Source of the DNA: Entophlyctis helioformis
Lineage: Eukaryota > Chytridiomycota > Chytridiomycetes > Chytridiales > Chytriomycetaceae
Assembly (NCBI GenBank): GCA_025526915.1
Contig: JAHLKH010000025.1
Location: 62,001-126,000, forward strand
Reading direction: 5' to 3'
DNA: 64,000 nucleotides
Position 1 is the stretch's first letter. Each line of letters begins with the position of its first letter. Shown in pieces: positions 24,573-36,106 of the stretch. The position numbers were made by a program, and so were the translations under genes. The notes under the pieces are model-generated. The model was given only the letters and a program-made list of their open reading frames with translations. It had not been told where the DNA came from and made no database searches.

Positions 24573-25726
24573 ATGACGACGGCGGACGTTCAAGTCACTC
24601 AGGTCGCTCAGGTCGCCCAGGTCGACGCCGATGGCGACGCCGCGGCCAGGCACGGGCAGCTGGTGGCCCAGGCGCAGGCGCTCGTGCGCAAGCGGGATGC
24701 GCTCGACAGGGAGCTGGCCGAGCTGGCGCAGGTGCTGGCGTCGGTGGGTGCCGCTTGTCGTCTTGCCGTCTTGTGTCGTCTTGTCGTGGGCTGTCGGCTG
24801 TATGCTCCAGCGACCTTATGGCAGCACCGCATCGGCATGACCGAGCCCCTGGTCGACAAGGACGGCTTTCCGCGCAGCGACGTCGACGTCTACGCCGTGC
24901 GCCACGCCCGCAGCTCGATCATCCGTGCGTCGCTCTGTGTCTGTTGTCGTCTATGTGTCTGTCTGTGTCTGTCTGTGTCTGTCTGTGTCTGTCTGTGTCT
25001 GTCTGTGTCGCTCTATGCGTCTACTCACTCGCCACCTCGCGGCCCTGGGCAGGCAAGCGCAACGACTACATGGCGCTCACGGCCGACATTGAGCGCGCTC
25101 TGCACCACATGCACGCTGCCGCCCGGCTGCTGCCACCGTCGGCTGCATCTGCATCCTCAGAGTCTGCATCCTCAGAGTCTGCATCTGCAGAGCCCGCACG
25201 GCCGCGCAAGCCGTTTGCCCGCGTCAACGGCGTGGCACCCGACAGCCCGTCGTCGGACGCCAGCCTCGTGCGCGACGATCTGATACTCCAGTGCGTGCGC
25301 GTGTGCACGCTGGCATGGGCTGCACCTTGAATGCAGCCACGCATGGACCACTCACATACACACTCACGCACACACACTCACACGCATGCTGCCATCGTGG
25401 CTGCACAGGTTTGGGTCTGTGGCCGTGGTCGACGCAGCCGCCACCAGCACGTCCGCCCTGCTGACCGCCGTCACCGAGCTCGTCCAGCGCAGCGAAAACG
25501 TGGGTGGTGGCTGGCCCTCTTGTGTATCCCTGCATCTCTGCGCCTCTGTCTACGTTGATCGCTGTCTGCTTCTATACATGTGCAGCTGTGGCTGACACTG
25601 GTCCCTGTGCAGCACCCGCTCGAGCTGGTGGTTCAGCGCAACGGCGCCGAGACGCGCCTGCAAGTCACGCCGCGCAGGTGGGGCGGCCGCGGCCTGCTGG
25701 GCTGCCACCTGGTGCCCGTCCTCTGA
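24573..25726 (+). CDS. NAS2: 26S proteasome assembly chaperone PSMD9/Nas2 (p27)
   Basis: Chaperone that binds Rpt5 during assembly of the proteasome base. Five exons are inferred: 24573-24743, 24825-24924, 25053-25290, 25409-25499 and 25613-25726, 237 residues, close to human PSMD9. Seen: an N-terminal coiled coil (LVRKRDALDRELAELAQVL), the family block RIGMTEPLVDKDGFPRSDVD followed by VYAVRHARSSII, a Ser/Glu-rich linker, and a C-terminal PDZ-like domain starting PFARVNGVAPDSPSSDASL and ending RRWGGRGLLGCHLVPVL. Intron 2 is a TGTCTGTC microsatellite. It shares a 43-bp spacer with the lipase gene. A second proteasome gene, RPT3, lies 35 kb away. Confidence 0.93.
24951..25014 (+). repeat. TGTCTGTC-type microsatellite in PSMD9 intron 2
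   Basis: About five imperfect copies of a 10-12-base TGTGTCTGTC unit occupy most of the intron between exons 2 and 3. It is one of many CTGN-type tandem runs found in introns of this window. Confidence 0.8.
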
Positions 25727-25852
25727 CGGCCCACACGGCTCGTACGGCTCGCACAGCCCACACGACCTTCACGGCTCCAACAGCTCTGGCAGCGTTGAAC
25801 AAGTCGAAGAAGTCAAAGGTGTCTGAATGAAGCCGCGGGCACTTGCCCTCAA

Positions 25853-26018
25853 ATGTCCTTCTTTGGCGGATCCCTGGGAATTGGCTTTGACGACGACGAC
25901 GACGGCACCGACAGCCACGCCAACAGCAGCCACGGCACGAATAGCGAGCCGCAGCAAGGCGCCCAGGGTCTGCTGGGCAGCCTCATGGGCACACCTGCGG
26001 CTGGTGCATCGCCTGCAT

Positions 26019-26055
<37 letters not shown>

Positions 26056-27963
26056 TTCGAGTGGCGGTGGTGGCTGGGGCTTCTCGTGGACGGGCCTGGT
26101 CGACGCCGTCAAGAAGCAGGTTGGTTGGCCTGTCTGCCCTATGCCTACCTGCCCTATGCCTACCTGCCCTATGCCTACCTGCCCTCTGCCTGCCTGCCTG
26201 CCCGCCTGCCTGCGTGAGCCACTGACGCTGCCCGCGACAGTCCGAGGCCGTCGTCGACGTGTACCGGCGGGACCTGTCCGAGTTTGTGCAGACCGTCACG
26301 GACGACGGCGTCGCCGGCGTGCAGCTCATCCGCCGCAACGTGCAGGCCCTTGCGCAGGGCGGCCTGGACGACGACGACAATGGAGGCGGCGATGGAGGCG
26401 ACGACGCCTACGAGGGCAACGACGCTGCAGCCGTGCCCGCATCCGTCACTTCCTCGCCCAAGCCTGTCGTGGCGTCCTTGGCGGCAGATCCCGCCGCGCC
26501 GTTCATCGTGCCCGTCGACGCTCAGATGCAGTCGCTGGACGATGCGGCATCCGACACCGCCGACGCTGCAGCCGCCCCTGTCAGCGCTGGATCGCCTCCC
26601 AGGGACCGGACGGCTGGCCCCGACGACCCGCACAGCACGCCCAAGGCATCAGCAGCCGGTATCGCGACGGCCAAGATGGGCCAGGTCGCCGTCGAGGCCG
26701 AGAAGCTGCTGGACAAGTTTGACGAGATGGCCGAGCAGGCCGAGACGTACGCCGTGCAGCAGATCTCTGCACTGGGATCCGGTCTCGCATCCGGCCTCAC
26801 GACCGGCTTCACGTCCCTCCTGTCGACCGTCTCGCATGTAGCTGCCCCCGTCCTCGCCGCCGCCAGTGCCGCCAGCCCAAGACTCGGCGATCCCTCATCC
26901 TCCTCCTCCTCCACGGCCGCCAAGCTCGTGCCGCTCAAGTACGACCGCAAGACCGAGCTCGTCCGACGCATGGGTGCCGACGAGACGACGTACACCACCG
27001 ATCCGCGCGATCTCGTGCAGGTCAAGGCACACATGGCGACATCGGCGCTGCTCGCGACGGATCCCGAGGCGTATGCCCAGCGGTACGCCGACTTTGAAGC
27101 CGCGTTTGATCCCCTGACGCGTGCGGGCCAGATTGCCGTCCTCATGAGCGACCACTCGGACGTGTCGCGGCTGTTTCACCATCTGGGTGAGTCGCTCAGT
27201 CTGTTGCGCTGTCTGTTGTGCTGTCTGTTGTGCCTGTTGCGCACACCCTCTGTGCTGGCCTTGGGCTGACCCTGTGTGCGTGTGCGTGTGTGTGGGTGGA
27301 CAGTGCCAGACACCGTGTCAGACACCGTGTTTTGGACACGCTACTTTTTCAGAGTGGCCGAGATTGAGCGCGAAGAGGCGACCCGTCGGCTGCTGGTCGA
27401 GAACGCGACGCGGCGCGGTGCAGGAGCTGACGGCAAGAACACGGCGGCGGCAACGGCAACGGCAACGGTGATGACGATGACGACGACGACGACTTTGCGT
27501 GGGACTCGGAGGATGAGAGCGAGAGCCGGTCGTCTCAACAGGGTGGTGGCGGTGTCCGCGAGCCGGTGGTTGCAAACACCGGCGGTACGGGAGGCGGGGA
27601 TGGCGGGATGATACGGAGACACCGCGCGCGTCGCAGGCGGTGGCTGCGTTGACAGTTGCGGACACTGCGGATGCAGACGATGCGGTGGCAGACGCAGCGC
27701 CGTCGGGCACCGAGTCCATCGCACCCATGTCCGACGGCCGCTCCAGCGAGAGCTTTGAGATTGTCGGATCGTCTGTCCGTGCACCGTCCGTCTCGGCATC
27801 TGCATCTGCATCGGTGTCGGCCTCGCCGTCGCCATCGCCATCTGCATCCCCAGATCTCGCAACCAAGAACGCGCCACTGACAGATGCGACGCCGGCCGCC
27901 GACACGCAACGCAACGGCAAGCGGGAAAGCGACGCCGAGGACGGATGGGGCGACTGGGACTAG
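25853..27963 (+). CDS. BSD-domain protein (BSDC1/Dos2-like), two frame breaks
   Basis: Three exons are inferred: 25853-26119, 26241-27186 and 27304-27963, about 640 residues. The N-terminus is acidic then Ser/Ala-rich, followed by GWGFSWTGLVDAVKKQ and VVDVYRRDLSEFVQTVTDD, the amphipathic helices preceding BSD domains in BSDC1-type proteins. The BSD domain spans the last intron: DPLTRAGQIAVLMSDHSDVS before it and VPDTVSDTVFWTRYFFRV after it, with the paired Trp/Phe positions intact. The C-terminus is Asp/Glu- and Ser-rich and ends EDGWGDWD. One base seems to be missing near 27441-27451 and another near 27603-27608. Correcting either restores acidic DFAWDSEDE and TETPRASQAVAAL text. BSD proteins are linked to membrane traffic or transcription; the precise role here is unknown. 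Confidence 0.85.
26139..26213 (+). repeat. Minisatellite in BSD-gene intron 1
   Basis: Three copies of a 15-bp unit CCTACCTGCCCTATG followed by CTGC tetranucleotides ending in the CTGCCTGCCTGCCCGCCTGC run. It fills the intron between the first two exons. The repeat is in the sense, pyrimidine-rich orientation. Confidence 0.8.
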
Positions 27964-28148
27964 CTCCACGCCGCTCCACACGCACACTGTCACACGCACA
28001 CACACACACTTGAACCAATACATTTTCCAAATCGGATGAACTCCCAGCCCACTCACACTTTATTCAAAGACACGGCCAAGAGAGCCGGTTGTGCACAGAG
28101 GGGACCGAGCGAGACAAAGATAAAGAAAAAGAAAAGGACAAGGTGCCG

Positions 28149-28150
28149 AG

Positions 28151-28205
<55 letters not shown>

Positions 28206-28206
28206 C
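28149..28206. repeat. GCCAGA hexanucleotide microsatellite
   Basis: Nearly ten perfect copies of the hexamer in the 303-bp gap between the convergent BSD and velvet genes, preceded by a GA-rich AAAGAAAAAGAAAAGG tract. No coding role. Confidence 0.9.
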
Positions 28207-28266
28207 GGTGGCAAAATGCCCCATTGTACGCTCTCCCTCTGACGCGCATGCTCACATCGCTACCGG

Positions 28267-31200
28267 CTAAGAAGACTGCGAAGGTGGCTCTGCGGGCGGC
28301 ACTTGCTGTTGTTGGTGTTGTTGGTGTTGTTGTTGCGGCTGCTGTTGCTGTTGGTGTTGGTGTTGCTGGTGTTGTTGGTGTTGGTGTTGTTGAGGCGGCG
28401 GGCCATTACCGTACGGCTGTGCCGATGCTGATCCGGACCCCGATGCCGCAGACGCAGACGCGGACGCGGATGCAGGGGGCGGTGGGTGCGAGTGCAGGTG
28501 CGAGGGCGGCGGGCCATCACGCGCAGAGTAGCCCATGGGCGGGATCGACGAGATGGGCGGCAACGAGCGCGGCATGGGCTGGCCGTGGTGTTGTTGCGGC
28601 GGTGGCAGGGAGCTGGGGATACCGCCTTGCGGCGGCGGGTAGGATCCGTACGCGCCGTTGCCGCCATGGCCGTCCGTGCCCGCGTCGTTGCTGCCGTGGT
28701 GACCGCCTCCGCCTGGTGCCGGCCCGCTGTTGCCGTTGCCGTTGCCGTTGCTGCCGTTGCTGCCGCTGTAGTGGTCGTGGGGTGGCGCGGCACGCATGGA
28801 CATGGGCGGTAAGGTGGACGCGCCAGGAGGGCCGCCCTGTCCGGGATGCGGCGCGTACCCAGACGCCGGCTGCTGTTGCGTCTGCGGACGGCCACCGCCA
28901 CCGCCACCGCCGCCAGCAGACGACATGTGGGGGCGGCCGTACAGGTCGGGAGGCGGGCCATGGTGCGACGGGTTGGGCGGCATGGGGCGGGCAGAGGGGT
29001 CGGAGCGGGGATCGCCGCCACCGTGGGCATACGAGCCGCGACGCTCGGGAGATCCGTACGGGCCGTGGTGTGGGGGCGGCTGCGGTGGTGGTGGGCCGTG
29101 CTGGCGAGGGTGGCCGTGGGCCATGGACGGCGACGCGCCTGGCTGAGGCGGTGGGCCTTGGCCGTATCCGTGTGGCGGTGGCGGCGGCGGGTACGACGAT
29201 CCGTAGTAGGACGACGAGGACGGGGGAGGGCCGTACTCGCCGGGATGGCTGCCCGGGTGCGGCGGCATCGAGTGTGCTGGAGGCGGGTACGGGTTGGGCG
29301 GCGGGCCGTGTGGCGCATAGTGCGGCGGGTGGCGGTGCGATCCGGCAGGCGACGACGAAGGCGCCGACGCCGAGGGTCCCGTCTGCGGCGGCGGGTGCTG
29401 CTGCTGGCCGGGCTGCATGGGCGGCAGGTGTCCGCCAGGACCAGACGGCGCTGGGCCCGACGATGCGTGCGGTGGCGGCCCACCTGGACCGCCCGAGCCA
29501 GGTGGCCCGTAGAACGGCGCGGGCGGGTGCGAGTATCCAGACGGCGGCGGCGCGTGCTGCGGGTGTCCAGACGACGAGGACGACGATGGCGGCGGCGGCG
29601 GGTACATGTGCGATCCCGGTGCTGGGCCAGGCGGGTAGCCTCCATGGCCGCCATGGCTGCCATGCGGTGGCGGCGGCGGGTGCTGCTGGCTGTAGTACGG
29701 CGGGTATCCCGGCGGAATGGGGCGGCCCCAGTAGTCGTACGCCGGTCCAGGGCCGGCCTCGTGCGGCGGCGGAGGCGGCGGGCCGCGCATGTAGTGCGGG
29801 TCGGGGTGGTGCGGGTCGGCTGGACGGCCGTACTGTGACGGCGGCGGCGGTGGCGGCGGGTAGCCAGCGTAGGCGTCGTATGGAGGAGGGTACCGGTCGC
29901 CGTGGGCAGGCGGCGGAGGCCCGTGCTGCGGGTGCTGCGGGTGCTGTGGGTGCTGCGGGTGCTGTGGGTGCCCACCATGCCCACCATGCCCACCGTGCCC
30001 AACGTGCCCACTGGGGCCAGACGGGCTGCCGTGATCGTAGGCAGGCGGGTGCGGGGCCGCGTCGCGGTGGCCGTCGTACTTGTCGTCCATCGGCGCGTCC
30101 GACTTGAGCTTGCGCGACGCGTCGCCGCTGCCGGCTCGCGAGCCGTCCTCGTCCGAGTCGAGATCGTCTGCGCCGCGCTTGAGCAGCTTGCGGCCGGACG
30201 CCGAGGCGGCCTCTTTGCGGATACGGATCTTGAGGCCCTGCTCGGCAAAGTAGCGCGACAGCGGCGTGGACTCGCACATGCCCGGGAACAGCTTGGGGGC
30301 GAGCACGACAAAGGCGTCCGAGACGACCGACTTGCGGCGCACGACCTTGGAGGGCACCGACTGGTCGCCCTCTGAGCCGAGGATCTCAAAGAGCGTGAAC
30401 TTGAGACGGAAGCGGCCCTCCTGGCGGATGGAGATGTCTGGGAACACAAAGAAGCCGCCGTACGAGTTGTCGAGGTCCTTGAGGCGGTAGAGGGACGACG
30501 CAATGGTGCCCGTCATGGTGCGGGCGCCAATGTCCTTCATGATGTTGAGCTCCTCGTGCGAGTCGGCATCGATGAGCGTGGCGTACACGAAGAAGAAGGG
30601 GTTGTGGAGGTATGTCCTGTGGGTGGGCCACGGCAGGAGTGTTAGCAGCAGCTGCTTGTGTCTTTTATAGACGTAAGTGGTGGGCAGTGGACATACTTTG
30701 AGTCTTTGGCGTCAGGATCTTCGAGGATCAGCTGGACTGGCGGGCGAGACCGACGGACAGACACGCGGTTGGATCGGCAGGCGGATCCAAGGAAGGATGG
30801 ATCCATGGATGGGTCAATGGGTTAGACAGGGAGCCCGGTAGCCGAGTGCCAGCAGCAGCACCAAGAGCGTGCAGCCCAACTCACGGATGGGCAGCGGGTC
30901 GAGGGGCCTGCGGTCGACGCCCTTTTCGGAGAGGCCCGAGCAGCGGGCGTGCTTGGGCTCCTGCCGGATCTTGAGGATGAAGTTCTTGCGGGATCTGTGC
31001 GGTGAAGTGAAGCGAGGCGAGGCGAGGGCCAGCGGCCGGTCAGTCTGCGGCAAGCCCAAGCTATGCCATGCTATCAGAGCCATACGGTCGATGCCATGCG
31101 AGCCATGCTACGCTGTCCGAGCCAAGCAGGTGGCCATCGGCCCGACATGCGCCGATGGCCGGCGTCGTGTTTGGCGATAGGCACAGGCAAGGATAGAGGC

Positions 31201-31352
31201 ATCGAGGCGGCACACGGACGGATAGAGGCAAGGGCAGTGACAGACATAGAGGCAGACACAGACACAGAGGCAGAGGCCCCGACTCACGTCTCGTGCGAGG
31301 CCGGGTTCTGGGTCGGCAGGAACTGGTACTGCTCCTCGGTGTCCTTTTGCAT
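28267..31352 (-). CDS. Velvet-domain transcriptional regulator with long Pro/His/Gly/Gln tail
   Basis: Fungal-specific NF-kappaB-like DNA-binding regulator of development and secondary metabolism (VosA/VelB/VeA family). Four exons are inferred: 31288-31352, 30885-30994, 30697-30736 and 28267-30616, 854 residues. The velvet domain covers about residues 20-205: FILKIRQEPKHARCSGLSEK then GVDRRPLDPLPILQLILED, YATLIDADSHEE, FFVFPDISIRQEGRFRLKFT, and the closing FPGMCESTPLSRYFAEQGLK. A basic/acidic patch (KLLKRGADDLDSDED) follows. More than 600 residues of proline, histidine, glycine, serine and finally glutamine-rich sequence make up the tail. The domain is closest to the VosA/VelB layout but subfamily is uncertain. 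The upstream gap of 1.05 kb is the longest promoter space in the window apart from the island. Confidence 0.93.
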
Positions 31353-32401
31353 CGTGGCCGGTGTGTGGGCGAGTGGGCGTATGCCAGAGCGAGTGGGCGT
31401 ATGTCAGAGCGTATGGCGTGCGTCAGAGGCAGAGCGAGTGTGTGCGAGTGTCTGTCTGTCTGTGTGTGGTTGTGGTTGTGGGTATTCGTATGCGCGCTAC
31501 CGGGTAGCTGGCTGCGTGCTACTGGCTGCGTGCTGCGTGCTTCTGGAAGAGCACCCCAAGGGCAGTTGTGGTCGTGGTCGTGGCCGTGGTCGTGGTCGTC
31601 CGTAGCAGGCAGACAGGCTGGCTGCTGGTCACTGGCTTGTTGGCTTGTCGGCTTGTTGGTCGCTGCTGGTCGTTGATGTGCCGCAGCCCGCCCTCGCTCG
31701 GCCACAGGTGTTTGTGCGTTTGGCGGAAACCCGCTGCAGGCAGACCGGCAGACTCACTTACAGACAGACTCACTTATAGACACTCGTACTTGTACACAGA
31801 CTCACACAGGCATCCTCGTGCCCCTTGGCTCTTGGCCCTTGGCCCTTGGCTCTTGGCTCTTCCGCCTTGGCTCTTGGCCTGCCACCTTGGCCTGCCACCT
31901 CCCAAGCCGTCTGATCCATGGCTTGCCGGCCTGCCACCACCTGGCGTCTACAGGCGTCTGCTGGCGTCTGCTGGCGTCTGCAGGTCCCCCCTCCCATGCC
32001 CTTCCCTGCCTCGCACTCACCTAGTCCGACCGCCGAGTCCGACCGCCTGACCGGCCACCGAGTCCAGCCCCTCTGCCGTGACCGAGTCACACAGTGGCCA
32101 CGCCACGCCGCCTGTGACCGAGTCACTGAGCCACGCCCCGGCCAGTCTCGGCAGTTTGTCCAGGCGGTAGGCGGTAGACTGATTTCTCCGCGCCACCCCG
32201 ACCCGGCCCGCCCCACGGACCCGGCCAGCGCGCTTTGGTACAAAAGGGGCCACTCACTCTCGCACTCTCGCTGGCCATGTGCACCGCATATCCAACTGCA
32301 TATCCAACTCGATGCCGCAACACACTCCTCGGCCGGACCCGCCGTGTGCCCACGGCAATGCCAACGCTGGGAATGTCTGGTGACTCTGCAGGCCACTCGC
32401 T
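31353..32401. other. 1.05-kb intergenic region upstream of velvet gene, with minisatellites
   Basis: No gene was recognised. It holds a degenerate CTTGGCTCTTGGCC minisatellite (about 31823-31896), a GGCGTCTGCT tandem (about 31947-31984), AGACTCACTTA repeats (about 31750-31810) and a cluster of CCGAGTC/GTGACCGAGTCAC elements (about 32028-32135), one of them a near-palindrome containing GTGACnnnGTCAC. Open frames on both strands here are repetitive and unsupported. The GTGAC cluster could be a regulatory array for the velvet gene. Confidence 0.45.
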
Positions 32402-35400
32402 TCATTCAACTTGCATTGGCTGGCTTGGCTGGCTTGGCTGCTTGCGGCCCAGCAGTGCAGACAGCCGGCTCGGCAAGGCTGCCACAAACTGCGCGTGCTG
32501 CTCGCCGGCCTGCTGCGTCTCGCTGCTGTCGCTGCTACCATCACCATGCCGCGCGTCTGCCCTGGCTTCAAGCACGGCTTCTCCAAGCTCGCACAGCGCC
32601 GGCACAAACACCGCCAGCGATCGGCTTGCCAGTGGGCCTGGCAGGCTGCCGAGCACCTGCACAGTCTCGTCCAGCACTCGTCTGCACACGGCCCCACACG
32701 GGCTCCTCCTCCTCCCCCTTCTGTCATTTGAATCTGCTGCTGCAGTCATCGTCGCGGCAAGCGGCCAGACTTGCTGCATCTCGTCCGCAGCGGATGCCAC
32801 GCGCAACTTGATACGCACTGCCAGTCCGTCAGCAAGTCAGTCCGCCAGTCAGCCAGCTCGTCAGTTGTCCATGCTCCTCCACAAGAATCTCCCTGGTAAC
32901 AGACTCACCCATCCGTTGCGTGTCATCCAGCCACTCGAGCTCGCGTGGAAACAATGCCTCGGCACGCACCCATGCCCGCAACCGTCCAACCACCCCATCC
33001 AACGACCGCCGCCCTTCATCAGCCGGTACACCAAGTCCTGCTTGGATGGACGTCGGCTGCTTGGGCCACAGCGCATCTCGGATCTGCCGCGACACGCGCA
33101 TCGCTGCGGCTGGTGGTGCACAATCCGCCGAGGATGTCGCCGCCAACACGCGCTCGCAAAACAGATCCAGCTGCCTCACGAGCCGGCCCACAAAGCCATC
33201 GCCGGCCTGGTAGCGACGGATGGCCGTGTCCGTGATGCCGCTCTGCATGAGCCACTGGCATGCGACCTGCATCTCAAACAGCGTTGGCGAGCAAACACCG
33301 TCTGCCAGCCTGCGCACACATCCACACATTGAAAGGCTCAGTGGCACGCCGACGCAGCAAAGACCAACACCACGAGTACGTACCCCGACAAGAGCGCCTG
33401 CGCAAGACTCTGGCTCTCGGCTTGATCCTCATCGGCCGGCTTGACCGTTGTCCCCCTGTTGTGCCGGATCATGCGGATCTTGGACTGCGCTTCTCCAATC
33501 CCAGCCGCTGCACACTGCTGCACGCATTGTATCCAGCCAGCAACTTGTGCTGCATCTCCGCCTTGGCTCATCAGGCACCCGTGCAAGTGCTCCACGACAG
33601 CCGGATACAGGGTGGCATGGCCACACACTGCGCGCAACAGCTCATGGCCCGTGCCGGCTTGTCCGTGGTCGCTGAGCTGCTTAGCCACGCCAAACACGGC
33701 CTGCACGTATCGGCGTTCTGCGCTGGTGATGCCGGTGTCGCCTTGCACCACTAGCGACCGCGTCGTGACGTCGAGTCCAACCAGAAACGATCCGGGCGGC
33801 GGCACGGCGGATGCTGCAGTCTTGATCGATACGAGACACTGCGACATTCTGGCCAACGTGTCCATGAGCCATTTCGCATGCTCAGCCATCGCCGTGTCGG
33901 CTGCGTCGGTCTTGCCATCACCGTCAGAATCGCTCTTGAGGTGCTCTATCATACCAACAACCGTCTGGTCGATCTCTGCCATCAGCCGCACGGCATCCGT
34001 CTTGTCCATCATGGCGGCTGTTGTGGTTGATGCTGGCTGCACCGGTTGCACCTGTCCGCCAGCGGGTCCGGCTGGCTCCTCGTCGCCATACATGTCATCG
34101 TCGTCATCGATGCACGGGACATGCCCTTCCTTGGTCTCTCTCTCGTATGCCTCCATCGCTTGTTTGGGTATCCGTCCGCCTTGTCGGAGCACCTGCACCA
34201 GCCTCAGTCGCGTCGCGTGGTTCACGCCCTTCTTGCCTCGCAGCAAGCCTGGCAGAAACGTCTTGGTGTACCATTGCACTGCAGCACGAGCGTGTCCATG
34301 TCAGCCAGCCACTCCCCGCAATGGCCACAATGCGTCTGTAGGCGTGCCTTGGAAGATGGATGCATCAACGAGTGCGGGCGGCACTTTGCCATGCTCCTCG
34401 TAGTAGGAAAGCACCTTGTCGAGCCGTAGCGATGAGGACACGCTCTGGCGTCGGTCATTGAGCGACTCGCCCAGCTCGGCCAGCCGTGCCTTGATCCCAT
34501 CGGCAAACGGCTGCCATGCTGCTTCGCCGCGAAGCGTTACCGCCAAGACCTGCGCCGTGCCATAGCATCTCAGCACAGCAGAATACAAGTCACGCATCAG
34601 ACGGCAAAAGTCATGCACCAGAAACGCACACACCTTGAGAACGCTTGTGGGCAGCATACGCAGCCAGCTCGTCTCGCCCAAACCGATGATCCATTCGCGA
34701 CCAGCCTTGAGAGCCAGACGGCTGCCAGACACCAGCACACGTCCAAGCGCCTTGGCCAGCCCGCCCGTATCGTGCCCGCTGACCACCACAACCGCACACA
34801 GCAGCACAGTGAATGCAGTCTGCTGCTGTTCATGCACCGCCGCATCGATTCGTTCCACGAGACTCGACACTGCATCGTCGCGCCATCCGGAAGCACCTAG
34901 ATCGCGCAGACATGGCATGACCACACGCGGCTCGATGCTACCGCTCGCCAATGCCGCCAGCAACCATGCCCAGGGCCGGTCGCGACACAGCAGACGCCCA
35001 CCCACGGCGTACAGCTGCTGCTGCTGGACATTGCCACCTACCAGCTCATCGCCTCGCATGACCGCCTGCGTCGCCCGGCACACGCTCTCCCAGCCGCCTG
35101 CGGCATCCCCACACAACGCCGCGCACGCCGCGCCGTCCAGCAGCCCGAACCGAAACTCGGCACTGAACGTCTGCACCATGCATTCCAAGACCTGCAGCGC
35201 AGCATGGACACGCTTCGACCCGTCCTCGCGCGCGTGCCAGCCAGCCACCACCGCCCGACGCACGCCACGCATCCAGCCGCACACGATCCCATCGACGGCT
35301 TCCCGCCCTTGGAGCGACTCGCACCCATCGCACAGCGCGGCCAGGCCGTGCATGAGCGCGTCGCAGTGCACCAGCAGGTGGCCAGCGTCCATCACGGCCG

Positions 35401-35957
35401 CCAGATCGCCGCTGACGAGGGCCGGCACACCAGGCTCGGCGATCCACTCGCACCAGCCCGCCGCCGCCGCCGTAGGGTGCGCGGGTGTCGGCTGGACGGC
35501 CGGCCCGCGGCGACAGGAGCCCTGCGTACAGGGCGAGAAAGGCGAGACGGGCGGGTCGGGTCGCCGTGGCCGTGTACCGCCGCGCGATGGCTGTCCGCCA
35601 GACGGTGGGGTCAAAGGCCCGTGTGTCGACGAGCTGATGCAGCGATGAGCGGATGCCGGCCGCTTGCGTCGTGTCCTCGGCCCGTATCTGTGTCTGTGCC
35701 TGCGTCTGCGTCTGTGTCTGCGTCTGCGTCTGTGTCTGTGCGAGCTCAAACAGCTGTCCGGCGATCCTGTTCAAGTGGTCGGCCTCGAACGCACGGCCGA
35801 GTCGAAGCCGCTTGCACGGATGCTCGGCGGCAGCGGGCGATGCCCCGTTGATGGCCGACAGGAAGGCGTGGATGTAGGGACCCTCGCTGGCGACGGCGTC
35901 CACGTCGACAGGCGCCAGGTCGGCCAGCCAGGCACCAACGTCGCCATCCGCGTGCAT
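32402..35957 (-). CDS. FANCA-like Fanconi anaemia core-complex protein, one frame break
   Basis: Four exons are inferred: 34348-35957, 33384-34278, 32909-33309 and 32402-32817, about 1,106 residues of mainly helical sequence. The call rests on the block GKVPPALVDASIFQ|VQWYTKTFLPGLL and then RLRLVQVLRQGGRIPKQAME. As I recall the family, this lines up without gaps with the conserved C-terminal region of FANCA (ASIFRRPYFLSRFLPALL). FANCA scaffolds the nuclear Fanconi core complex that ubiquitinates FANCD2-FANCI at interstrand crosslinks. The alignment requires the intron 34279-34347 to use a GC donor. An N-terminal CKRLRLGR basic patch could be an NLS, and a (QT)n run follows it. The frame breaks once near 35474-35484 (one extra or two missing bases). 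No other core-complex gene is nearby. Confidence 0.6.
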
Positions 35958-36106
35958 CTCGCTGTCCGGACAGGCAGACGTCGCTCACAGGAGCACGATG
36001 TGATGAAAAGGGCGAAGCGTGGCGGCTTCATTGCAACAAGGCACAGCCAGGCCAGGCCAGGCCAGGGACGAGATGCGCATGAGGAGGGGGGACCGAGCTG
36101 AGCTGA

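Noticed and set aside
28089..30503. Several 500-750-codon open frames on both strands over the velvet tail
   Set aside because: They are antisense or shifted readings of a GC-rich repetitive exon, strongly Arg/Thr/Val-biased and with no domains; only the velvet frame continues into the conserved domain.
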